This document shows, piece by piece, positions 41,779 to 51,029 of a stretch of 64,000 nucleotides of DNA. The notes beneath the pieces were generated by a model. The model was not told where the DNA came from and ran no database searches. It saw only the letters and a list, made by a program, of their open reading frames with translations. The stretch is from the NCBI RefSeq assembly GCF_000246855.1, contig NC_016609.1, positions 434,001 to 498,000 of the forward strand, read 5' to 3'. This DNA comes from Niastella koreensis GR20-10. Lineage in GTDB: Bacteria > Bacteroidota > Bacteroidia > Chitinophagales > Chitinophagaceae. The translations under genes were made by a program, and so were the position numbers. Position 1 is the first letter of the stretch. Every line of letters starts with the position of its first letter.

Positions 41779-42261
41779 CTATTGAGTTAAAGCGTTGTTT
41801 TTAACGGTCAGTGCAGTGGTTCCCAATTGGCTGCTTAAATTCAGGCCATAAGCAAATGTTGCTGTAGACCGGAGTTTTGTTTTTACCGGTAATGCCGGAG
41901 TAGTCATGTAAACAGTACCTGTGTCAGTAAAGCGGATCATTTTGGTTTTATAATAATCACTTGTGTCATATTTCACCGCGATTGTTTTATAATAGTTACC
42001 GGCATACTGCACCTGGGTAGTAGAATCCACTGCTTTCAGCGTTACAGAAATTGGATACTTTACAGTGGTATCACTCACATGCCCAACGATACGGAATTTA
42101 AGCGTATCGCCCTTGCTCGAAATATTATCTTTATAATGAAACAGGGAATCTACCTGAAAAATTTTAGCCGGTGTATTATAGGGTGGCAGCACATCATGAT
42201 CGTCACAGGCTACCATAAAGCCCATCACCACTGTTAACGCTACTAATAATATATTTCTCAT
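41779..42261 (-). CDS. Hypothetical lipoprotein downstream of a TonB-dependent receptor
   Basis: 160 residues. The signal peptide ends in lipobox FMVACDD (Cys about 19). The mature part is rich in Thr, Asp and Tyr and likely beta-sandwich (LKFRIVGHVSDTTVKYPISV, TTQVQYAGNYYKTIAV). I know no family. The stop of the Oar-like receptor gene is separated from its ATG by 19 bases, so the two are probably one operon, and it may be a surface partner of that receptor. Confidence 0.75.
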   Translation of the reverse strand: MRNILLVALTVVMGFMVACDDHDVLPPYNTPAKIFQVDSLFHYKDNISSKGDTLKFRIVGHVSDTTVKYPISVTLKAVDSTTQVQYAGNYYKTIAVKYDTSDYYKTKMIRFTDTGTVYMTTPALPVKTKLRSTATFAYGLNLSSQLGTTALTVKNNALTQ

Positions 42262-42280
42262 AATTCTTTTAGGTTAAATA

Positions 42281-45200
42281 TTAATTAAACAAATACCTGA
42301 TACCGAATTGCATTTGCCAACGGCTTCCTATGCCTGTGCTGTTTTGATAACTGTTGACATACGGCACCTGGTTAGTAGCATCCTGGAGGGGCAGAGAAAA
42401 CAACGGTGTTTTACCATCTGCAGCCAGGCCTTCAAATTTCAGCAACTGGTAGCCAGCAGCATTGCTTGACAGGTTGGGCGTTTTAACCAAACCCCAGTAT
42501 TTGTTTAAGAAGTTACCGGCGTTGATCAGGTCGAGGGTCAAACGCAGGGTGTGCTTATCGGCTTCTTTACCTCTTTTGCTAAAGAAATAAATATCCTGGG
42601 TAATGTTCAGGTCTAACTTCTTATACCATGGGAAAACAACGGCATTTGCTTTAGCATATTCGCCGCGGTGTGAACTCAGGTAATTATCCTGTTTAATGTA
42701 GTTGTCCAGTTGCGCCCATATCTGAGACGCAGTTCTTGTATCGGTAGCACTGCTTGGTACCAGGTTAATTTCACTGGAATTTCTTGGAATATACATCAGG
42801 TCATTTGAGTTACCATCGCCATTTAAATCACCATTGTAAATATAAGAGGTAACACCTGCAGGAGCCGCTTCAAATATGGCGCCGATAGATGTATTGAAAT
42901 GTTTGGCATATTCAAATCTGTAAGAAGTATAGGCAATTACGCGGTGAGGTTGATAAAAAGAACCATAGGCCAGGTTATCGGTGTTAGGATCTTTTGATAC
43001 CGCTCTTGCACTCCATAATGAAGAGGCTGTGCTGCCGCCTTCTGCAGTATTTCTTACATCGGCATAAGTATAGGCAATGCTGGCAAAAAGGTTACCAAAT
43101 GATTTCTGCACGCGTGCAGTGATGGTATAAGAATAACCTTTATTAGTATTAGCCATTAAGATAGCTGAAGTAAGGTTCGGACGGTTAATCCATTTACCAG
43201 CATAGTATTTATTGCTGGTGTCAGCGGCGGGGACAGAAGCCGCAGAAGAGAGGGCATAACGAATGCGGTTGTCTGCGCCTTGCAGTTCATAGCCATGCTC
43301 TTCGTTCAGGTTCAGGTTCTTATAATATACGGCATGAAGGTCTTTGGAATAAGTACCTTCCAAAGTAAATATCACGTCGCCAGGAAGTTTTTTATCGATG
43401 GCGATGCTGGTCTTTAATACCTGCGGATATTTAAAGTTATGATCAGTTACAGCAGTTGCATAAGAAGTGTTGGCGAGGCCAGCGGCAGGGCGATATTTAT
43501 CAGGGTCTGCACTGAACGCCTGGTTTGCATTATAGATTGAACCAAACTGCACGCCGTTGTTACTGGCCTGGTTGCTGATCCATACAAATGGGGGCGGACC
43601 ACTGAAGATACCAGCGCCACCACGGATCTGTAAGGTTTTATCACCCAGTACGTCCCAGTTGAAGCCTACTCTTGGTGAGATCAGCGGTCTGGTTTTTGGC
43701 GCCTGACCTATGTTATAGCTTTGACCGGCAAATTTAAGGGTATCAAATACCGGGTTGTCGGTAAATGACTGTTTGTATCTGGTTACATCAACCCGTAAGC
43801 CATAAGTTAAGGTAAAGTTGTTGGTTATACGCCATTTATCCTGTGCAAACAAACCCAATTCAGTTGAACCGGCATTTGCCCAGGGGAATGAACCATCTTT
43901 AAGTGCTGAATATTGCAGGTAATAGTTTTTGGCATTGGGCGCACCGGTTTTTACGCTGTTATAAAAGTCAGCCAATGAACTAAACTGGTAAGAACCCTGG
44001 TAACCGGGAGCGAACGCGTTCGCATATTTCCTATAATAACCCTGGAATCCGAATGTCAATTCATGGGCGCCCTGGTATAATTTAAAGATATCCGACAACT
44101 GGTATACGTCTGTATTCAGCGTGTTGTTATAAGTAAAAGGCTCGTATCCAAACGTAGTCATAATGGCGCCGTTTGAATTAAAGATATCAACCAGGGGCAT
44201 GTTACTGCCACCATGTGGTGTACGGAAGTCCCTCAACGCTGTATAGCCAACCTGGAATTTGTTCGACATCTGGCTGTTTAAACGGGTGTTCAATTCAGCA
44301 ATAAGGATGTTGAAGTTGTTGTTGATCACATAACCGCTGTTGAAGAATGGCATTGAACTGGTACCGGGTTGTCCGCCGGTTACCTGGCCACCAGCGCTAT
44401 TGGGCCGGCTGGTGCTGGCGAACTGGTCGCTCATTGACTTTAAATAGTTGTATTTAACAGTCAGCGTGCTTTTACCATTGATGTTCCAGTCAATTTTAGC
44501 GGTGATTTTATCACTTTGGGTCTTGAACGAATAGCCCTGGTAGGCGCCTGTCTTATAACCAAAGGCAGAATCCAGGAACGTGCTTAACGCATCGAGGTCT
44601 GATGCCTTAGCTGATGACACCCCGGGGGTACCGGCAGGATGATTGGCATCAGTTGCCACAAAGCTGGTGGCGGGTGCTGTTTGACGAACCTGCTCACCAC
44701 TTACAAAGAAGAACACTTTGTCTTGTATGATCGGGCCGCCTACAGCAAAACCTCTTGTATTGAATTTAAAAGGAGATTTGGTCACTACGGTATTAGCTAC
44801 ATCATAACCTTGTGTGTTAGGGCCTTTCAGGTATGTGTAAACAGTTCCTTTGAATTGGTTGGTTCCGCTTTTTGTTACGGTATTGATACCTGTACCAGAG
44901 AATCCACCCTGTGTTACATCATAAGGTGAAACATTCACCTGTATCTGCTCGATGGCATCGAGGCTGATAGGTTGTTGACCTGTTTGTCCGCCTAAGGTAG
45001 AAGACAGACCAAATGAGTTGTTGAAGTTGGCGCCATCAACCGTCATGTTGTTGTACTGGTTGCTGCGGCCGCCAATGTTTAAACCGTTGGCTGTTGGTTC
45101 CAGTTTGGTAAAGTCCTGTAAAGAACGGCTAATGGTAGGCAGTCTTTCAATTTGTGCGCGACTGATGATTTCCTGACTACCGTTACGTGAAGAGTTGAAT

Positions 45201-45583
45201 ACTTTGTTCTGACGTGATGCTGCCACAACAATTTCTTTCAATTCTTTTGAATCACTCACCAGATGAAAATCTGCTTTAAACTCCTGACCCAGTAACAGAG
45301 TAATATTATCCTGCTCTGATTTTTTAAAACCTACATAGGTAACCGCAATTGTATAAGGTCCACCAATGCGAAGGTTAGGTAAGTTAAAGCGGCCGTCTTT
45401 ACGGCTCGATGTGGCATACTTTGTTCCGGTAGGAGTGTGAAGGGCAATTACAGTAGCACCAGATAAAGGGGCGCCACTTTCGTCTGTCACTGTACCCTGG
45501 ATTTCAGATGTTGTTTCCTGAGAAAAAACATTTGCTCCAAAACAAAACAGTGCCAGGAGTAGCATAAGAGTGCATCTTCTCAT
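42281..45583 (-). CDS. Oar-like TonB-dependent outer-membrane receptor (copy 1)
   Basis: 1100 residues. Signal peptide ending VFSQ (about 22). Carboxypeptidase-regulatory-like beta domain (about 27-110, IQGTVTDESGAPLSGATVI). Plug domain (about 115-240) with NNMTVDGANFNNSFG and DAIEQIQVNVSPYDVTQGGF. Then the barrel, with VGGPIIQDKVFFFVSGE and the last strand MQFGIRYLFN. These are marks of the Oar group, named after the Myxococcus adhesion protein and widespread in Bacteroidetes. The ligand is unknown. A second copy lies upstream on the same strand, separated by 369 bases containing perfect palindromes. A small lipoprotein follows. Confidence 0.92.
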   Translation of the reverse strand: MRRCTLMLLLALFCFGANVFSQETTSEIQGTVTDESGAPLSGATVIALHTPTGTKYATSSRKDGRFNLPNLRIGGPYTIAVTYVGFKKSEQDNITLLLGQEFKADFHLVSDSKELKEIVVAASRQNKVFNSSRNGSQEIISRAQIERLPTISRSLQDFTKLEPTANGLNIGGRSNQYNNMTVDGANFNNSFGLSSTLGGQTGQQPISLDAIEQIQVNVSPYDVTQGGFSGTGINTVTKSGTNQFKGTVYTYLKGPNTQGYDVANTVVTKSPFKFNTRGFAVGGPIIQDKVFFFVSGEQVRQTAPATSFVATDANHPAGTPGVSSAKASDLDALSTFLDSAFGYKTGAYQGYSFKTQSDKITAKIDWNINGKSTLTVKYNYLKSMSDQFASTSRPNSAGGQVTGGQPGTSSMPFFNSGYVINNNFNILIAELNTRLNSQMSNKFQVGYTALRDFRTPHGGSNMPLVDIFNSNGAIMTTFGYEPFTYNNTLNTDVYQLSDIFKLYQGAHELTFGFQGYYRKYANAFAPGYQGSYQFSSLADFYNSVKTGAPNAKNYYLQYSALKDGSFPWANAGSTELGLFAQDKWRITNNFTLTYGLRVDVTRYKQSFTDNPVFDTLKFAGQSYNIGQAPKTRPLISPRVGFNWDVLGDKTLQIRGGAGIFSGPPPFVWISNQASNNGVQFGSIYNANQAFSADPDKYRPAAGLANTSYATAVTDHNFKYPQVLKTSIAIDKKLPGDVIFTLEGTYSKDLHAVYYKNLNLNEEHGYELQGADNRIRYALSSAASVPAADTSNKYYAGKWINRPNLTSAILMANTNKGYSYTITARVQKSFGNLFASIAYTYADVRNTAEGGSTASSLWSARAVSKDPNTDNLAYGSFYQPHRVIAYTSYRFEYAKHFNTSIGAIFEAAPAGVTSYIYNGDLNGDGNSNDLMYIPRNSSEINLVPSSATDTRTASQIWAQLDNYIKQDNYLSSHRGEYAKANAVVFPWYKKLDLNITQDIYFFSKRGKEADKHTLRLTLDLINAGNFLNKYWGLVKTPNLSSNAAGYQLLKFEGLAADGKTPLFSLPLQDATNQVPYVNSYQNSTGIGSRWQMQFGIRYLFN

Positions 45584-45854
45584 ATTAACTTGTTTGGTTT
45601 TAATTCAGGTGCAAAGAAACAAGGCTGCTATTACGTTAATCTCAAACTGGTTATTACCAAATGATTAAATCTCGTTTGGTAATAGTTGTTTCAGTATTTT
45701 GATATTGGGTGTTAACGCTTGTTTCTCAGGCATAATAGGCAAGTACCGTTGTGGCAGAAGCATCAATAATCACTGATATAAAATCACTTGGCAGTCAAAT
45801 ATAGAACGAAAAAGAATTCAAAATGAAAAATGTTAAAGGTACGTTAGTGAAGTG

Positions 45855-45898
45855 TGCATATGTTAGATTCTAACAATTGTTAGAATCTAACATATGCA
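45855..45898. repeat. Perfect 44-bp palindrome (AT-rich)
   Basis: 22-base arms with no loop, centred between 45876 and 45877 (TAACAATTGTTA). Both ends are TGCATATG / CATATGCA. The right end, 45891-45898, is also the left end of the next palindrome, so only one of the two hairpins can form fully at a time. Confidence 0.95.
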
Positions 45899-45944
45899 TA
45901 AAAAAGGGTCCCCTGCATGCAGGGGACCCTTTTTTATGCATATG
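45891..45944 (-). terminator. Perfect 54-bp palindrome acting as terminator of receptor copy 2
   Basis: 27-base arms centred between 45917 and 45918. The core GGGTCCCCTGCATGCAGGGGACCC is flanked by A6 and T6. On the minus strand it begins 8 bases after the stop of receptor copy 2, with a T6 stretch after the GC stem, so it should end that transcript. It shares 45891-45898 with the preceding palindrome. Confidence 0.88.
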
Positions 45945-45952
45945 GATCTTTA

Positions 45953-48900
45953 TCAGTTGAAAATGTAACGCAATCCTAATTGAATTCCCCAGGTGCTGGT
46001 GGTGGAATAGTTAGGTTGATAACCTTTTACCGGATTGGCCGGATCGAATGTAAATTTGGGTGCACCCGGATTAAATCCGCCTGGTACGCCAAGGATACCC
46101 ATGTCCTGGAAGGTGCCAAAGGTATAATTATACCGGTAACCCCAATCACTGTTCAACAGGTTTAACAGGTTAATTACGTCTATGCTGGCCTGTAAGGTAT
46201 GTTTGGTGGTTCCTGTTCTTAAAATAAAATCCTGTAATACCCGCAGGTCAAGGCTATGGTTCCACGGAAGGGTAGCGCCATACTTTTTCATGTATTCGCC
46301 TTTATGGTTCTTCAGGTATTTATCATTGTTGACGAATGCAAAGAACGCATCGCTTTGTTGTTGCGCCGTATAAGTTTTACCGTTTAAAGTGGCTCCTTCT
46401 ACAAACGTAATTTCAGAAGGGTCTTTTGGTATATACAGCACATCATTGCTTTGGCCATCGCCATTTATATCACCACCATACCGGTAGCTGTACCGCTCCT
46501 GTGGTTGTGCGGTATAGAAGATGCTAAAGGTAGTGGCCAGCTGGTTGTCGGCATATTCAAGGCGGTACGATCCGTTAACCACTATGCGGTGTGGTATGGA
46601 ATAGTTGGAAAAGCCGATATCGGGTTTATTGGGATTGAAGGTGATGTTATTGGTGTTGAAGCCGCTGCCGCTTTGGTCTGAACTGCCTATAGCCACTTCT
46701 TTTGCCAGGGTATAGGTGTAAGCGATCCCTGCTTCCCAATGACTGGCAAAAGATTTTTGTAACTGGGCGGTTAAGGAGAGGCTGTAACCTTTGTTGATGT
46801 TGTCCATAACGATCATCTGGTTTACCAGCGCATTGGGTCTTGCCGCAGCGGCATTATTAAATACAGGCCGCTGATCGGTCCCGTTATTCAGCGTACCTGA
46901 CTGCGGGCCCAGGTTGGCATTACGGAAATACACGTTGTTCAGCATTTTGGTATAAATGGCTTCGAACGTAGCTGTAAAACTATTGGCAAAGCGCTTGTCA
47001 ACAGCGAGGTTCGAGCGCCAAACCTGTGGCATTTTAAAGTTCTTGTCGGCTGCACTAAAGGAGGAACCAGACGGAATGCTGGTGCCTACCGCAGGTGGAT
47101 TTTTGGGAATATAAGTTGTTCTGTCTGTGTTATAATGAATATTAGCCAGGTCGGCAGCGCTGGCCTGGTACAGGGCACGCACAACACCATCGTCACCCAC
47201 CTGGTTCACCAGCCAGATAAATGGAATACGGCCGGTAAAGATGCCGGTTCCACCGCGTACGATCCATTCTTTATTACCCTTTACGTCGTACGTAAAGCCT
47301 AAGCGCGGTGACCACAGTGGTCTTTGTTTTGGCCACTTGCTGACATCAAACTGTTCATTGTTCCCATTTTCGTCTTTAAATACAACCTGCTCCAGGGCAG
47401 GGTTGCGGGGTGGAGTGTAAGGATACATGGGCAGATCCATACGTAAGCCATAGGTGATCTTTAACTTATTGGAAACGGTATACAGGTCCTGTACATAAAA
47501 GCCTAATTGCGAAAACTTTGCTTCCGGTACTTTTATGCCCAGCGGATTGTTGGGGTCATAAGCTACAGCGAATACTGCAGGCGCTTTATCGGTCAGGAAA
47601 TCATTCATCGAATTATACCGGTAATAGGCAGGACCGCCGGCGCTGGTGAATGAGTTGGCAAACTTCATGGCATCGAAACTAACGCCACCTGTAAAAGCAT
47701 GTTTACCCATGTTGTAAGTAACGTTATTGGCAATGTTAAACGCTTTGTCTTCAATTGAATTCTTGTAAGAAAACAGGTCGGTGCCCAGGGAGATATATAC
47801 GTTATTGGGATCACGCATGATGTCGACAAACGGTTCATTGATGTTGGGGATACGCTCCAGGTTATTGCTGGTATAAGAGGCTATTAACTGGTTGCTCCAG
47901 CTGCTGTTGAAGGAGGAATTCAATTCCATTACCCCCGACCATACTTTTACATTGTTCTTGAAGTTGGTGCCAGTGTAAGCCATTCCACCGGTTGAACCAC
48001 CACGACGGCTGTTATTGATGCGGTTGGCCGTAACACCGGTTACGCTCGATGCATTCACCATGTCATCGTCGTTGGTTTCTGAAGTGGTATAGCGAAGGGT
48101 TAACCGGTGTTGATTGGTAATATTCCAGTCAACCCGCGCCAGGAATTTTTTATTGTCGGTATTAAAATCATAACCCTGATAATCACCCGGGTCGTAGTTA
48201 AATTTACCCTTTACGTAGCTTCTCACGGCGTCGAGGTCGCCGGCCAGTACAGCTGTGGAGTTGGGGTTCTGGTCGGTACCATCTGTTTTGGCAACATAGG
48301 TTTGGCCAGGCTGCGTTCTTTTTTCCGATTCAAAGTTGGCAAAGAAGAACAGTTTGTCTTTAATAATAGGGCCGCCAATGCTGGCGCCGTATATTTTGGT
48401 AGAACGGTTGGCATTGGCTACCTCTGTTCCTTTAACTTTTTCACCATTAAAATTCTGGTTTCTGTAATAACCATACACGGTCCCATACCAGTTGTTGGTG
48501 CCTCTCCTGGTTACTGCGTTGATGCCGCCGCCTACAAAACCAGTCTGGCGAACATCGTAAGGCGCAATATTCACCTGAACCTGGTCAATGGCATCAACAG
48601 AGATCGCAGAGGAGGCGCCACCAGGCACCAGCCCGTCGCCGCTGCGGCCAAAGTTATTATTGAACAACGAACCATCGATGGTAATGTTATTGAACCGGTT
48701 GTTCATGCCGGCAAAGCTTGTTCCGTTGCTTTGCGGGGTTATCCGGGTGAGGTTGGTTAAGTTGCGCCCTACGTTTGGCATGTTTAGTACCACCCGGTTG
48801 CTGATGTTGGTGGAAGCGCCGGTTTTTTCGGTAACACCCCTGCGGCCTGCCGTTACAATTACCGAGCTCATTTCTTTATCCGACAATTCTGACTGCAGGT

Positions 48901-49213
48901 CGAACTTTTCACCCAATGGGATATTTATATCGCCTTTTTTGTAGGCCGCATAGCCTACATAGGTAATGGTTACATTGTAAGGGCCGCCGGGCGGCAGGCT
49001 ATTCAGGTCAAAAAATCCTCCGGTTCTTGTGATCGTTGTAAAAACTGAACCTGTTGGTTCGTGCCGTAGCACTACAGTAGCGCCTACCAACGGTTCTCCC
49101 TTGCCTGATTTTACTGTCCCTGTCATGCTACTGGTTGTTACCTGCGAATACCCATTCAGTATTCCGGAACCCAGCAACAAGAGGGTTAATACATAACTCG
49201 TAAAATTTCTCAT
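45953..49213 (-). CDS. Oar-like TonB-dependent outer-membrane receptor (copy 2)
   Basis: 1086 residues, same architecture as copy 1. Signal peptide ending GYSQ (about 24), regulatory-like beta domain (MTGTVKSGKGEPLVGATVV), plug with NNITIDGSLFNNNFGRSGDG and DAIDQVQVNIAPYDVRQTGF, barrel with IGGPIIKDKLFFFANFESE, and terminal strand IQLGLRYIFN. Both copies share gene order and motif spacing but are clearly diverged, so this is an older duplication. There is no lipoprotein gene immediately downstream of this copy; instead a palindromic terminator follows within 10 bases. Ligand unknown. Confidence 0.92.
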   Translation of the reverse strand: MRNFTSYVLTLLLLGSGILNGYSQVTTSSMTGTVKSGKGEPLVGATVVLRHEPTGSVFTTITRTGGFFDLNSLPPGGPYNVTITYVGYAAYKKGDINIPLGEKFDLQSELSDKEMSSVIVTAGRRGVTEKTGASTNISNRVVLNMPNVGRNLTNLTRITPQSNGTSFAGMNNRFNNITIDGSLFNNNFGRSGDGLVPGGASSAISVDAIDQVQVNIAPYDVRQTGFVGGGINAVTRRGTNNWYGTVYGYYRNQNFNGEKVKGTEVANANRSTKIYGASIGGPIIKDKLFFFANFESEKRTQPGQTYVAKTDGTDQNPNSTAVLAGDLDAVRSYVKGKFNYDPGDYQGYDFNTDNKKFLARVDWNITNQHRLTLRYTTSETNDDDMVNASSVTGVTANRINNSRRGGSTGGMAYTGTNFKNNVKVWSGVMELNSSFNSSWSNQLIASYTSNNLERIPNINEPFVDIMRDPNNVYISLGTDLFSYKNSIEDKAFNIANNVTYNMGKHAFTGGVSFDAMKFANSFTSAGGPAYYRYNSMNDFLTDKAPAVFAVAYDPNNPLGIKVPEAKFSQLGFYVQDLYTVSNKLKITYGLRMDLPMYPYTPPRNPALEQVVFKDENGNNEQFDVSKWPKQRPLWSPRLGFTYDVKGNKEWIVRGGTGIFTGRIPFIWLVNQVGDDGVVRALYQASAADLANIHYNTDRTTYIPKNPPAVGTSIPSGSSFSAADKNFKMPQVWRSNLAVDKRFANSFTATFEAIYTKMLNNVYFRNANLGPQSGTLNNGTDQRPVFNNAAAARPNALVNQMIVMDNINKGYSLSLTAQLQKSFASHWEAGIAYTYTLAKEVAIGSSDQSGSGFNTNNITFNPNKPDIGFSNYSIPHRIVVNGSYRLEYADNQLATTFSIFYTAQPQERYSYRYGGDINGDGQSNDVLYIPKDPSEITFVEGATLNGKTYTAQQQSDAFFAFVNNDKYLKNHKGEYMKKYGATLPWNHSLDLRVLQDFILRTGTTKHTLQASIDVINLLNLLNSDWGYRYNYTFGTFQDMGILGVPGGFNPGAPKFTFDPANPVKGYQPNYSTTSTWGIQLGLRYIFN

Positions 49214-49760
49214 ATATGCGACATTTGATTTTGGGTGATCATTAGTCCATGTGAGTACAGGAAAAAAATAGTAGATTATTGGAGGGGGTCGAAAAGTGTA
49301 CTGGTAGGATAGCTATTATCGGTGCAGCAAATGTAGCCGAAATTAAAATCAACGCGTGAACCTTTCATCAAAAGCAGTGCACAGATTATTAACGCTAACA
49401 GTTATCCCTGAACTTTATCCGGTTGCCTGCGTTGTTTTTTTGTGCAAAACGGGTTTCAGTATGATATAGAGGCAATTGGATTATTTAAAAGGCTGCATGA
49501 AGGTGGAACGTCAAATAAATAAAATGGCCGGTTAGCAGGCAGGCAACCGCAACCGGCGGCAGCCCGTAAAGAAGTAGGAGCGCCAAAATAATTGAACAAT
49601 TCAATAACCGGTGCGTTATATATCAGTCATAGAAAGCAAATAATCAGGTAATTATAAGTATTGGTTAAGGTATGACCGGCTTTTCGGCCGCCTTTCCCCG
49701 CTCATTGGTCCGGGCTGTTTGCTTCCCTGTTTTAATTAACTTTGCCGAAATTTTGATAAC
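49214..49760. other. 547-base divergent spacer between receptor copy 2 and ribBA
   Basis: Holds the promoters of both flanking genes. A TAACTTTG (-7) box lies before ribBA. I looked for an FMN riboswitch before ribBA and recognised none. The middle part (49500-49600) has GGCAGGCAACCGCAACCGG-like sequence but no clear structure. No ORF of interest. Confidence 0.5.
49737..49744 (+). promoter_or_regulatory. TAnnTTTG (-7) element of ribBA
   Basis: TAACTTTG matches fully, 16 bases before the ATG at 49761. A TTTG at 49718-49721 sits 15 bases upstream, closer than the usual -33 spacing. Confidence 0.55.
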
Positions 49761-50963
49761 ATGTTGGATTCCATAGAAAGTGCCATTGAGGATATAAAAA
49801 ATGGCAAACTGGTAATAGTTGTGGATGACGAAGACCGTGAAAACGAGGGCGACTTTTTAACCGCCGCAGAAAATGTGACCCCTGAGGTAGTGAATTTTAT
49901 GAGTAAATACGGTCGGGGCCTTATTTGTGCTCCGCTGGAAGAGGACCGCTGTGCGGAATTACAACTCGACCTGATGGTTAATAATAATACGGCCCTGCAC
50001 GAAACGGCCTTTACCGTATCGGTAGACCTGCTGGGACATGGCTGTACTTCCGGGATCTCAGCCCACGACCGGTCAAAAACCATCCAGGCATTGATTGATC
50101 CCAACACCAAACCCGAAGACCTGGGCCGTCCGGGACATATTTTCCCCCTGCGGGCAAAAAGAGGCGGCGTTTTACGCCGGGCCGGCCATACCGAGGCTGG
50201 CAACGACCTGGCCCGACTGGCCGGTTTCAAACCCGCAAGCGTGCTGGTTGAGATCATGAACGATGATGGTTCTATGGCCCGACTGCCCGAGCTGGAAGAA
50301 ATAGCCAAAAAATTTGACCTGAAACTGATCTCCATAAAAGACCTGATCGAATACCGGTTAAAAACCGATTCACTGATTGAAGAAATTGTTCGGGTTGATA
50401 TGCCTACCAAATTTGGCAATTTTAAACTGATTGCCTTTAATGAAAAGGGCACTAACAACGAACACCTGGCCCTGATAAAAGGGGAGTGGCAGAAAGACGA
50501 GCCGGTACTGGTTCGGGTGCACTCATCCTGCTTTACCGGTGATATCCTGGGTTCTATGCGCTGCGATTGCGGCGAACAACTGCACGCTGCCATGGAGCAG
50601 GTTGAAAAAGAAGGTAAAGGCGTTATCTTATATATGAACCAGGAGGGCAGAGGTATTGGCCTGGTAAATAAACTGAAAGCTTACAAGCTGCAGGAAAGCG
50701 GTTTTGATACGGTTGAAGCCAACCTGCACCTGGGTTTCCCGATGGATAAACGCGATTATGGTATTGGCGCCCAGATCTTACGTTACCTGGGTATCAGTAA
50801 ATTACGTTTGCTGAGCAACAACCCAAGAAAACGCGCCGGTTTACTGGGTTATGGATTGGAAATTGTAGAAGCTGTTCCTATTGAAGTAGTGCCCAATCCG
50901 CATAACGAGAAATATCTTACTACCAAAAGAGATAAACTCGGTCACGAGATTTTAAAGAAGTAA
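49761..50963 (+). CDS. ribBA: Bifunctional riboflavin enzyme RibBA (DHBP synthase / GTP cyclohydrolase II)
   Basis: 400 residues, two domains. Residues 1-205: 3,4-dihydroxy-2-butanone-4-phosphate synthase with [26 protein letters not shown] and [17 protein letters not shown] (His and Glu metal site). Residues 208-400: GTP cyclohydrolase II with zinc cysteines Cys257, Cys268 and Cys270 in [18 protein letters not shown], catalytic NQEGRGIGL and the C-terminal [13 protein letters not shown]. Supplies both precursors of riboflavin in the cytoplasm. Monocistronic, with its own promoter and terminator. Confidence 0.97.
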   Translation: MLDSIESAIEDIKNGKLVIVVDDEDRENEGDFLTAAENVTPEVVNFMSKYGRGLICAPLEEDRCAELQLDLMVNNNTALHETAFTVSVDLLGHGCTSGISAHDRSKTIQALIDPNTKPEDLGRPGHIFPLRAKRGGVLRRAGHTEAGNDLARLAGFKPASVLVEIMNDDGSMARLPELEEIAKKFDLKLISIKDLIEYRLKTDSLIEEIVRVDMPTKFGNFKLIAFNEKGTNNEHLALIKGEWQKDEPVLVRVHSSCFTGDILGSMRCDCGEQLHAAMEQVEKEGKGVILYMNQEGRGIGLVNKLKAYKLQESGFDTVEANLHLGFPMDKRDYGIGAQILRYLGISKLRLLSNNPRKRAGLLGYGLEIVEAVPIEVVPNPHNEKYLTTKRDKLGHEILKK

Positions 50964-50998
50964 TTTTTCCTTGCTGAATTTAATGCGCCATTTTAGAT

Positions 50999-51029
50999 TG
51001 CCATCTCGTTAACCCGGGATGGCATTTTT
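50999..51029 (+). terminator. Intrinsic terminator of ribBA
   Basis: A 10-bp stem TGCCATCTCG / CGGGATGGCA (50999-51008 with 51015-51024, one G-U pair) has a 6-base loop and T5 tail, 35 bases after the ribBA stop. The tail reaches the stop codon of the converging tamB gene. Confidence 0.88.

Larger units (their letters stand above)
45584..45952. other. 369-base spacer between the two receptor genes
   Basis: 45855-45944 carries two overlapping perfect palindromes, described separately. 45600-45850 is AT-rich leader DNA for copy 1. On the minus strand, TTTCTTTG about 25-30 bases upstream of the ATG at 45583 matches seven of eight positions of the -7 consensus. Nothing coding is evident. Confidence 0.6.

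Noticed and set aside
48107-48760. 217-residue plus-strand frame inside receptor copy 2
   Set aside because: Antisense of a TonB receptor plug/barrel region; no domain and no promoter.
49214-49760. FMN riboswitch upstream of ribBA
   Set aside because: No recognisable conserved FMN aptamer segments; only a -7 promoter box.
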